DNA of 64,000 nucleotides from Streptomyces sp. NRRL B-3428 (GTDB lineage Bacteria > Actinomycetota > Actinomycetes > Streptomycetales > Streptomycetaceae), in NCBI GenBank assembly GCA_000721375.1, contig JOGW01000007.1, positions 310,001-374,000 on the forward strand, given 5' to 3'. Shown here in pieces: positions 1 through 6,245 of this stretch. The notes under the pieces are model-generated. The model made no database searches, had not been told where the DNA came from, and was given only the letters and a program-made list of their open reading frames with translations. Each line of letters opens with the position of its first letter. Within the stretch, counting starts at the first letter, position 1. The translations under genes were made by a program, and so were the position numbers.

Positions 1-1182
1 GTCCGCGTGGTGCGGGGCCTGCTGCAGCTGCACGGTGTGACCGTCCGCCCGGGCGACGAGCCGGGCGAACTGGTGATGGACCCCTCGCACGTCGAGAGCG
101 CGAACGTCGCGGACATCGACGCGCACGCCGGGTCGTCGCGTATCCCGATCCTGCTCTGCGGCCCGCTGCTCCACCGCCTCGGCCACGCGTTCATCCCGGG
201 CCTGGGCGGCTGCGACATCGGCGGCCGGCCGATCGACTTCCACTTCGAGGTGCTCCGCAAGTTCGGCGCGACCATCGAGAAGCGCGAGGGCGGCCAGTAC
301 CTGGAGGCCCCCGAGCGGCTGCGCGGCTGCAAGATCCGGCTGCCCTACCCGTCCGTGGGTGCGACCGAGCAGGTGCTCCTGACAGCCGTACTGGCCGAGG
401 GCGTCACCGAGTTGTCCAACGCGGCCGTCGAGCCCGAGATCGAGGACCTCATCTGCGTACTGCAGAAGATGGGCGCGATCATCGCTATGGACACCGACCG
501 GACCATCCTGATCACCGGTGTCGACCGGCTCGGCGGCTACAACCACAAGGCGCTCTCCGACCGCCTGGAAGCGGCCTCCTGGGCCTCTGCCGCCCTTGCC
601 ACCGAGGGCAACATCTACGTACGCGGCGCACAGCAGCGCACGATGATGACCTTCCTCAACACCTACCGGAAGGTCGGCGGCGCCTTCGAGATCGACGACG
701 AGGGCATCCGCTTCTGGCACCCGGGCGGCTCGCTCAACGCCATAGCTCTCGAGACGGACGTCCACCCGGGCTTCCAGACCGACTGGCAGCAGCCGCTGGT
801 CGTCGCGCTGACGCAGGCCGCGGGCCTGTCGATCGTCCACGAGACGGTCTACGAGTCGCGCCTCGGCTTCACCTCCGCGCTCAACCAGATGGGCGCGCAC
901 ATCCAGCTCTACCGCGAGTGCCTCGGCGGCTCCGACTGCCGCTTCGGGCAGCGCAACTTCCTGCACTCCGCGGTGGTTTCGGGCCCGACCAAACTCCAGG
1001 GCGCGGACCTCGTGATCCCCGACCTGCGCGGCGGCTTCTCGTACCTGATCGCGGCGCTGGCCGCCCAGGGCACGTCCCGCGTGCACGGCATCGACCTGAT
1101 CAACCGCGGCTACGAGAACTTCATGGAGAAGCTCGTGGAGCTCGGCGCGAAGGTCGAACTGCCGGGCGGTGCGCTCGTCTAG
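1..1182 (+). CDS. murA: UDP-N-acetylglucosamine 1-carboxyvinyltransferase MurA (5' end outside the window)
   Basis: Catalyses the first committed step of peptidoglycan synthesis, transferring enolpyruvate from PEP to UDP-GlcNAc in the cytoplasm. The reading frame is open from base 1, and the first visible residues align with the interior of MurA, so roughly the first 55 residues of a protein of about 445 residues lie upstream of the window. The loop GLGGCDIGGRP carries the catalytic cysteine that is also the fosfomycin target. Other MurA hallmarks include VGATEQVLL and the C-terminal DLRGGFSYLIAALAA segment. The gene ends in ELPGGALV and is followed 19 nt later by a strong hairpin. The family assignment is secure. 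In Streptomyces this gene next to HU is the housekeeping copy, which I infer here from the neighbourhood. Confidence 0.97.
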   Translation, partial: VRVVRGLLQLHGVTVRPGDEPGELVMDPSHVESANVADIDAHAGSSRIPILLCGPLLHRLGHAFIPGLGGCDIGGRPIDFHFEVLRKFGATIEKREGGQYLEAPERLRGCKIRLPYPSVGATEQVLLTAVLAEGVTELSNAAVEPEIEDLICVLQKMGAIIAMDTDRTILITGVDRLGGYNHKALSDRLEAASWASAALATEGNIYVRGAQQRTMMTFLNTYRKVGGAFEIDDEGIRFWHPGGSLNAIALETDVHPGFQTDWQQPLVVALTQAAGLSIVHETVYESRLGFTSALNQMGAHIQLYRECLGGSDCRFGQRNFLHSAVVSGPTKLQGADLVIPDLRGGFSYLIAALAAQGTSRVHGIDLINRGYENFMEKLVELGAKVELPGGALV

Positions 1183-1201
1183 ATCTTCTGCTTGTACGTT
1201 T

Positions 1202-1235
1202 CCGGGGCGGCGCCACTCAGTTGGCGCCGCCCCGG
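1202..1235 (+). terminator. Intrinsic terminator of murA
   Basis: A perfect 13-bp inverted repeat (arms 1202-1214 and 1223-1235, CCGGGGCGGCGCC) has an 8-nt loop. It starts 19 nt after the murA stop. No clear U-tract follows, which is usual for Streptomyces hairpins. It lies just before the ribosome-binding site of the next gene, so that gene probably depends on read-through or on a promoter overlapping the hairpin. Confidence 0.8.
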
Positions 1236-1258
1236 TTCCGTTGCTCCAGGAGGCCGCC

Positions 1259-1909
1259 ATGGTCACGCTCCCCCGCCCCGCCGCCCTGCTCTGCGACATG
1301 GACGGCACGCTCGTGGACACCGAGCACGCCTGGCTCGATGTCGTACGGGAATTCCTCGCGGCGGAGGGACGGTTGCTCCCGCCGTCCGAGCTCGCACCGT
1401 TCGCAGGCGCGACGATCGACGCGGCCGCGTCACTTCTCGTACGGGATCAACTGACCACTCGCCCGCAGGAGGAGACGGCCCGTGCGCTGGACAAGGCCTT
1501 CACGGAGGCCGTGGCGCAGGGTGTGGCGGTCCAGCCGGGCGCGCTCGCACTGCTGGACCGGGCACGGGAACTGGGCGTTGCGACGGCGCTGGTGACGTCG
1601 TCCGAACGCCATGTCGCGGACCTGGTCCTCGCGACGCTCGGCCGCCACCGCTTCGACGTCTCCTTCGCGGAAGGAGAGTCGGCTCGCGGCAAGCCCTTCC
1701 CTGACCCGTACTTGAACGCGGCCGCCGCTCTGGGTGTGGACCCGTCCCTGTCCCTCGCCGTCGAGGACACGCCCACGGGGGCGGCTGCGGCGCTTTCTGC
1801 CGGGTGCCGCGTACTGGTGGTCCCGACGGTGCCGGGCATCCCGACGGGCCCACGCACGACGTTCGTACGGTCGTTGGCGGAGGTCCACCTCAGCCCTTGC
1901 GGAGCTTGA
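1259..1909 (+). CDS. HAD-superfamily hydrolase (beta-phosphoglucomutase/phosphatase-like)
   Basis: A 216-residue haloacid-dehalogenase-fold hydrolase, probably a cytoplasmic phosphatase acting on a small phosphorylated metabolite. Motif I is DMDGTLVDTE near residues 12-21, with the two catalytic aspartates. Motif II is the serine in LVTSSE, motif III the lysine of RGKPFPDPY, and motif IV the acidic VEDTPTG loop. The insert between motifs I and II gives the cap domain of the PGMB-like subgroup. I chose the ATG at 1259 because AGGAGG lies a few bases upstream (about 1248-1253); an in-frame upstream extension from 1169 would run through the murA terminator. It faces the HU gene and shares a bidirectional terminator with it. 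The substrate cannot be read from the sequence. Confidence 0.9.
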   Translation: MVTLPRPAALLCDMDGTLVDTEHAWLDVVREFLAAEGRLLPPSELAPFAGATIDAAASLLVRDQLTTRPQEETARALDKAFTEAVAQGVAVQPGALALLDRARELGVATALVTSSERHVADLVLATLGRHRFDVSFAEGESARGKPFPDPYLNAAAALGVDPSLSLAVEDTPTGAAAALSAGCRVLVVPTVPGIPTGPRTTFVRSLAEVHLSPCGA

Positions 1910-1968
1910 GCAGATCCGAACGAAGTCCGGATGCCGGGGTCCGGGGCGGAGCCCCTCGACCAACGACG

Positions 1969-2000
1969 AAGGGGCCCCCGGAAAGTTCCGGGGGCCCCTT
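1969..2000. terminator. Bidirectional terminator between the HAD and HU genes
   Basis: Arms AAGGGGCCCCCGGAA (1969-1983) and its complement (1986-2000) give a 15-bp perfect inverted repeat separated by two bases. It sits between two convergent genes, 15 nt beyond the HU stop on the minus strand and about 60 nt beyond the HAD stop on the plus strand. Confidence 0.88.
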
Positions 2001-2015
2001 CGGGAAGCAGAGGGA

Positions 2016-2297
2016 CTACTTACCCTTGGCGGCTTCCTTCAGCTTCGAGCCCGCCGAAACCTTGACGCTGAAGCCGGCCGGGATGTTGATCGGCTCGCCG
2101 GTCTGCGGGTTGCGCGCGGTACGAGCGGCACGGTGGGTGCGCTCGAAGGTGAGGAAGCCGGGGATGGTGACCTTCTCGTCGCCCTTGGCGACGATCTCGC
2201 CGACGGTCTCGGCGAACGCGGCCAGCACGGCGTCGGCGTCCTTGCGGGTCACCTCGGCGCGGTCGGCCAGCGCGGCCACCAGCTCACTGCGGTTCAT
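2016..2297 (-). CDS. hupA: HU-family nucleoid-associated protein
   Basis: A small, basic histone-like protein that binds and bends DNA without strong sequence preference and helps compact the nucleoid. The 93-residue length is typical of the short HU of Streptomyces; the other HU, HupS, has a long lysine-rich tail that is absent here. It starts MNRSELVAAL, has the glycine-rich turn KVTIPGFLTF, and has the DNA-binding beta-arm with the ARNPQTGEPINIPAG motif (about residues 60-74). The start is ATG 2295-2297, supported by GGGAG about 7 nt upstream. A longer in-frame reading to 2468 has no family support. Its position between murA and malic enzyme matches SCO2950 as I remember it. Confidence 0.95.
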   Translation of the reverse strand: MNRSELVAALADRAEVTRKDADAVLAAFAETVGEIVAKGDEKVTIPGFLTFERTHRAARTARNPQTGEPINIPAGFSVKVSAGSKLKEAAKGK

Positions 2298-2631
2298 GTT
2301 GTTACTCCCGTGTTCTTCTTGCTGTTGAGGCGGTGCCACGCGGCAGAGCCTGTCGGGCACAGCGAAGCCGATGCTGCCAGGGTCCTCGGCGGTCCCGTGA
2401 CCCGGGTCCGCCAAGCCGGACCCTCGCGCCCGTGGGGTGCCCCTCGGACTAAGCCCTTGGGGAAGCATCCTGCCCCCACCTCAGGCGGGAAAGCCAATCC
2501 GGCACCCCTGAAAGTCACACGAAAAGCGCCCATCGTAGGCAACGTGCCCCGAAATGGTGACGCTCCGTCGGCTCCAGGCGTGCCACCGCAAGGGCATGAG
2601 GGCGTGGTTCCGCCGCAACCCTAGAGGGCTT
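2298..2631 (-). other. Leader and promoter region of the HU gene
   Basis: This non-coding stretch of about 330 nt separates HU from the malic enzyme on the same strand. It must hold the HU promoter because a hairpin follows the malic enzyme gene. Several TTGCCT- and TTGGCT-like hexamers are present in minus-strand orientation near 2490-2560, but none is paired with a convincing -10 box, so I do not place the promoter. No conserved ORF was seen on either strand. Confidence 0.4.
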
Positions 2632-2662
2632 CGCGGCGCCCCGCGTTCCACGACGCGCCGCG
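2632..2662 (-). terminator. Probable terminator after the malic enzyme
   Basis: An 8-bp perfect GC-only inverted repeat (CGCGGCGC, arms 2632-2639 and 2655-2662) with a 15-nt loop lies about 25 nt downstream of the malic enzyme stop on the minus strand. There is no U-tract. Confidence 0.5.
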
Positions 2663-2686
2663 TGTCGGGCCGTGCTTCCGGTCACA

Positions 2687-4117
2687 TCAGGCGGAGGGCA
2701 CAACACCCGTCGCGCCCGCGGCCTTCGCCGCGTTGCGCACCGCTCCGGCCACCGCACCCGCGACCTTGTCGTTGAAGACCGACGGGATGATGTAGTTCGG
2801 GTTGAGCTCGTCCTCGGACACCACGTCGGCGAGCGCCGTCGCCGCGGCGAGCATCATCTCCGTGTTGACCGTGCGCGACTGGGCGTCGAGCAGACCGCGG
2901 AACACACCCGGGAAGACCAGCACGTTGTTGATCTGGTTCGGGAAGTCCGAGCGGCCCGTGGCGACAACTCCCGCGGTCTGGCGGGCGATCGACGGGTCGA
3001 CCTCGGGGTCCGGATTCGCAAGAGCGAACACGATCGCGTCGTCCGCCATCGCCGCGACGTCGTTGCCGTCGATGACATTCGGGGCCGAGACGCCGATGAA
3101 CACGTCCGAGCCGACGACGGCTTCCTTGAGCGTGCCGGTGACGCCCTCGGGGTTGGTGTTGTCGGCGATCCAGCGCAGCGGCGAGTCGGCCGCGGCGTCG
3201 ACCAGGTCGGCGCGGTCCGCGTGCACGACGCCGTGGATGTCGGCGACGACGGCGTGCTTGACGCCGGCCGCGAGCAGGAGCTTCAGGATGGCCGTACCGG
3301 CCGCTCCCGCGCCCGACATGACGACACGTACGTCACCGATCGACTTGCCCACCACGCGAAGGGCGTTGGTGAGCGCGGCGAGCACGACGATCGCGGTGCC
3401 GTGCTGGTCGTCGTGGAAGACGGGGATGTCGAGGGCCTCTCGCAGCCGGGCCTCGATCTCGAAGCAGCGCGGCGCGGAGATGTCCTCGAGGTTGATGCCC
3501 GCGAAGCCGGGGGCGATGGCCTTCACGATCTGGACGATCTCGTCGGTGTCCTGGGTGTCCAGGCAGATCGGCCAGGCGTCGATGTCGGCGAAGCGCTTGA
3601 AGAGGGCGGCCTTGCCCTCCATGACCGGCATGGCGGCCATCGGGCCGATGTTGCCGAGGCCGAGCACGGCCGAGCCATCCGTCACGACCGCAACGGTGTT
3701 GCGCTTGATGGTGAGGCGGCGGGCGTCCTCGGGGTTCTCGGCGATCGCCATGCAGACGCGCGCCACACCCGGCGTGTAGATCATCGAGAGATCGTCACGG
3801 TTGCGGATGGGGTGCTTCGACTTCATCTCGATCTTGCCGCCGAGGTGCATCAGGAACGTACGGTCCGACACCTTGCCGAGGGACACGCCCTCGATCCCGC
3901 GCAGCTGCTCGACGATCTCTTCCGAGTGCGCGCTGGAGGTGGCCGCGATGGTGACGTCGATCCGGAGCTTCTCGTGGCCGGATGCGGTGACGTCGAGGCC
4001 GGTGACCGAGCCGCCGGAGGATTCGACAGCCGTGGTGAGCTGCGAAACGGCGGTTCCGCTCGCGGGCACCTCGAGCCGGACCGTCATCGAGTAGGAGACG
4101 CTGGGCGCCGTTGCCAT
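2687..4117 (-). CDS. NAD-dependent malic enzyme (malate dehydrogenase, oxaloacetate-decarboxylating) with ACT domain
   Basis: Oxidatively decarboxylates malate to pyruvate, linking the TCA cycle to pyruvate and acetyl-CoA supply. The 476-residue protein has an N-terminal ACT-type regulatory domain (about residues 8-85). The malic-enzyme catalytic domain follows, with IYTPGVARVC, the DGSAVLGLGNIGP segment and VFHDDQHGTAIVVLAAL (metal and malate binding). The Rossmann NAD domain has VVMSGAGAAGTAI near residue 265. The ACT domain and the length near 470 mark the bacterial SfcA-like NAD type rather than the large MaeB fusion with phosphotransacetylase. The start ATG at 4115-4117 has an AGAGAG-type ribosome site upstream. 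It is a single-gene unit bounded by hairpins. It corresponds to SCO2951 by synteny. Confidence 0.95.
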   Translation of the reverse strand: MATAPSVSYSMTVRLEVPASGTAVSQLTTAVESSGGSVTGLDVTASGHEKLRIDVTIAATSSAHSEEIVEQLRGIEGVSLGKVSDRTFLMHLGGKIEMKSKHPIRNRDDLSMIYTPGVARVCMAIAENPEDARRLTIKRNTVAVVTDGSAVLGLGNIGPMAAMPVMEGKAALFKRFADIDAWPICLDTQDTDEIVQIVKAIAPGFAGINLEDISAPRCFEIEARLREALDIPVFHDDQHGTAIVVLAALTNALRVVGKSIGDVRVVMSGAGAAGTAILKLLLAAGVKHAVVADIHGVVHADRADLVDAAADSPLRWIADNTNPEGVTGTLKEAVVGSDVFIGVSAPNVIDGNDVAAMADDAIVFALANPDPEVDPSIARQTAGVVATGRSDFPNQINNVLVFPGVFRGLLDAQSRTVNTEMMLAAATALADVVSEDELNPNYIIPSVFNDKVAGAVAGAVRNAAKAAGATGVVPSA

Positions 4118-4296
4118 GCCGACTTCTCTCTTTCACCTGTACATCGCGTGCGTCTTCCGATCGTCGCACCTACCTGCCGGTACGCGGTAGCCACCGTAGG
4201 TTTAGAACGTTTTGCTCGTAGAGCGCGATGGTTTCGGAAAAGTTCTTCCACCATACGAGAGAATCCGGCCGCGCGGAACCCCTTGCAGGGGGCACG

Positions 4297-4431
4297 CAAA
4301 AGGTCCACGCCCCGAAGGACGTGGACCTCTAGGTGAAGCTCAGTGACACCGACCCGCCATGCTCGCCTCGCGGCAAGTGGTCGCTCGTAGCGACGAAGGT
4401 TGGGCCCGGGGGCTTGGATCGAGCCGGTGCC
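4297..4431 (-). ncRNA. Candidate small RNA between malic enzyme and oxidoreductase genes
   Basis: The 412-nt gap 4118-4529 holds a self-contained minus-strand unit. It has a sigma-70-type promoter (separate entry) predicting a start near 4431, then about 130 nt without a conserved ORF, then a 9-bp hairpin followed by TTTT near 4297-4300. The only ORF with an ATG inside is six codons (MAGRCH, 4335-4355 region), so a leader peptide is possible but weak. From memory, a small RNA called scr2952 was reported at the equivalent position in S. coelicolor, next to the helicase gene SCO2952; I cannot verify the match here. The remaining part, 4118-4296, is relatively AT-rich and probably carries the malic enzyme promoter. 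Confidence 0.55.
4301..4328 (-). terminator. Intrinsic terminator with U-tract, end of the candidate small RNA
   Basis: Arms AGGTCCACG (4301-4309 and its complement 4320-4328) enclose a 10-nt loop. On the minus strand the stem is followed directly by TTTTGCG. That makes it a classical Rho-independent terminator oriented towards the malic enzyme, about 200 nt after the oxidoreductase stop. Confidence 0.8.
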
Positions 4432-4437
4432 ACGTCC

Positions 4438-4465
4438 AAGGTAACAAACGATCCCCGCAAGGCAA
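4438..4465 (-). promoter_or_regulatory. Sigma-70 (HrdB-type) promoter of the candidate small RNA
   Basis: On the minus strand a -35 box TTGCCT (4460-4465) is followed by a 16-nt spacer and a -10 box TACCTT (4438-4443) preceded by an extended TGT. Both boxes fit the Streptomyces vegetative consensus TTGAC-/TANNNT. The promoter lies downstream of the oxidoreductase stop codon and so is not the promoter of that gene. Confidence 0.6.
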
Positions 4466-4529
4466 TTCCCGCACCAGGGATAGTTTTCCGGCATACGCCA
4501 ACGGCTCAAGGGACACATGCGCCGCAGGC

Positions 4530-5570
4530 TCAGGGAACGAGGACGACCTTGCCCGCCACAGTGCGGGATTCGGCCAGGCGCATCGCCTCGGCCACCTCGG
4601 TGAGCGGGAACTCGGCGGCCACCGTCGCACGGATCTCACCGCGCGCCAGCGCGTCGAGCACGTGGGCGAGATCCTCGCGCAGCCGGCGCCTGAAGCCCTC
4701 CGCACCGAAGGCCTTGCCCGCCCAGACGTTGTAGAAGTACGCGCGGCGTCCGTTGGGCAGCGCGTGCCACCGCCACACCCTGCCCAGGAGCTTCAGGATG
4801 GGCCGCATCTTGTGGCCCTCGGCGTCGAGGGTCGTGACGCTGCCGTACGAGACGAGCGTGCCGCCGCGCGCGAGCAGCCGCCAGGAGTCGACGACACCGC
4901 GGCCGCCGACTTGGTCGAAGACGGCGTCGACACCGCCGGGCGCGAGCTCACGGACGCGGGCAGGGATGTCCTCGGTGCGGTAGTCCACCGGCTCCACGCC
5001 CTGGGCGCGCAGGGCCTCGTGATGGCGGGCGGAGGCGGTGCCGATGACCCGTACGCCGCGGGCCTTGGCCAGTTGCACGAGCAGGGAGCCGACGCCGCCG
5101 TTGGCGCCGTGCACGAGGATCGTCTGCCCGCTGCGGACACGGGCCTTGCGGTGCAGCATCTGCCAGGCGGTGATCCCGTTCAGGACGGCGGTCTCGGCCT
5201 CGGCGGCGCCGACGCCGTCCGGCACGGGCGCCACGTCCTCGGCGTCCAGCACGACATGACTGGCCCAGGCGCCGGTCTTGGTGAGCGCGGCGACGCGCTG
5301 CCCTTCGAGGGCGCGGGGTGCGCCCTGGCCGACGGCGGCCACCCGTCCGACCAGGTCGTAGCCGGGCACGAAGGGGAACGCCGGCTGGTCGAAGTACCGC
5401 CCGCGGCGCATCTGCTGCTCGGCGAAGGAGATTCCGGCGGCCTCGACGGCGACGAGCACCTGGCCCGGCCCCGGCGTGGGAATCCGTCCGTGACGCAGCT
5501 GGAGCCCCTCGGGCTCGACCTTGCCGGGGAGGACGATCTCGGTGAGCTGGTGCTGGGCGGTGGTGACCAT
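4530..5570 (-). CDS. Zinc-type alcohol dehydrogenase / quinone oxidoreductase family protein
   Basis: A 346-residue medium-chain dehydrogenase/reductase of the quinone-oxidoreductase branch, probably an NADPH-dependent reductase of a quinone or enal/enone. The GroES-like N-terminal domain has GPGQVLVAVEAAGISFAE and FPFVPGYDLVGRVAAVG. The Rossmann domain has ILVHGANGGVGSLLVQLAK near residue 150. The zinc-ligand cysteines of true alcohol dehydrogenases are absent, as expected for this branch. It is divergent from a TetR-family gene, with repeated sequence elements in the 114-nt gap. The pair looks like a regulator controlling a detoxification enzyme. The start ATG is at 5568-5570. The physiological substrate is unknown. 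Confidence 0.88.
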   Translation of the reverse strand: MVTTAQHQLTEIVLPGKVEPEGLQLRHGRIPTPGPGQVLVAVEAAGISFAEQQMRRGRYFDQPAFPFVPGYDLVGRVAAVGQGAPRALEGQRVAALTKTGAWASHVVLDAEDVAPVPDGVGAAEAETAVLNGITAWQMLHRKARVRSGQTILVHGANGGVGSLLVQLAKARGVRVIGTASARHHEALRAQGVEPVDYRTEDIPARVRELAPGGVDAVFDQVGGRGVVDSWRLLARGGTLVSYGSVTTLDAEGHKMRPILKLLGRVWRWHALPNGRRAYFYNVWAGKAFGAEGFRRRLREDLAHVLDALARGEIRATVAAEFPLTEVAEAMRLAESRTVAGKVVLVP

Positions 5571-5623
5571 GACGGGCCTGCTTCCCTGGTGGTTTGCGTG
5601 CTTCGTAGACCATCTCGCTTCCG

Positions 5624-5684
5624 TTATAAGTTGTAACTCAGGGACTCAGCTTGAGTCAATAGCTTGAGTGATAGGGTCTAACTC
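5624..5684. promoter_or_regulatory. Repeated operator-like elements and probable leaderless promoter of the TetR gene
   Basis: Two 16-bp direct repeats match at 12 of 16 positions: TTATAAGTTGTAACTC (5624-5639) and TGATAGGGTCTAACTC (5669-5684). Between them is a 9-bp direct repeat AGCTTGAGT (5648-5656 and 5661-5669) and an inverted repeat GACTC/GAGTC (5643-5657). TAGGGT at 5672-5677 fits a -10 box and is followed by seven bases and then the ATG, so the regulator is probably translated from a leaderless transcript. Autoregulation by the adjacent TetR protein is inferred. Confidence 0.5.
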
Positions 5685-6230
5685 ATGACGACTCCCCGTG
5701 AGCGCTACCGCGCACAGGTGAAGGCCGAGATCAAGGCCAAGGCCTGGGAACAGATCGCCGCTTCGGGCGCGCCGGGGCTCTCCCTGAACGCGATCGCCAA
5801 GCAGCTCGGCATGACGGGCCCGGCGCTCTACCGGTACTTCGCCTCACGCGACGAGCTGCTCACCGAGCTGATCCGTGAGGGCTACGGGTCGTACGCGGCC
5901 GCGTTCGCCGCGGCGGGCGAGGTGGATCTGATGGGGTTCGCACAGGTGGCGCGGGAGTGGGCGCTCGCGGATCCCCAGCGGTACTTCCTGATGTACGGGA
6001 CGCCGGTGCCGGGGTATCACGCGCCGGAGGACACCCGGGAGACCGCGCAAGGGATCATGGACCGCCTGGTCAAGGCGTGCGCCAAGGTGTCCCCCGCCCC
6101 CGAGGCCCACGCCATCCGCGCCTGGACCCGGCTGCACGGGGTCCTGTCGCTGGAACTGGCGGGGCACTTCGAGGGGATGGACGTGACACCGTCGGAGCTC
6201 TTCGAGACCGAGATGCGGTCGCTGCTCTAG
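5685..6230 (+). CDS. TetR/AcrR-family transcriptional regulator
   Basis: A 181-residue one-domain-plus-HTH repressor. The N-terminal helix-turn-helix (about residues 15-58) contains AIAKQLGMTGPALYRYFASRDELLTELI, the typical TetR recognition region. The C-terminal all-helical ligand domain resembles the WHG/TetR_C_13-like group and includes YFLMYGTPVPGY. It is divergent from the quinone-oxidoreductase gene and probably represses it and itself through the repeats in the shared gap. There is no ribosome-binding site before ATG 5685, and the proposed -10 box ends 7 nt upstream, so leaderless translation is likely. The inducer is unknown. Confidence 0.9.
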   Translation: MTTPRERYRAQVKAEIKAKAWEQIAASGAPGLSLNAIAKQLGMTGPALYRYFASRDELLTELIREGYGSYAAAFAAAGEVDLMGFAQVAREWALADPQRYFLMYGTPVPGYHAPEDTRETAQGIMDRLVKACAKVSPAPEAHAIRAWTRLHGVLSLELAGHFEGMDVTPSELFETEMRSLL

Positions 6231-6245
6231 CGCGGACCTCGCAGG

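Noticed and set aside
2672..4336. A long plus-strand frame opposite the malic enzyme
   Set aside because: It is antisense to a fully conserved enzyme, with a His/Arg/Val-rich translation and no ribosome site; it reflects GC skew at third positions.
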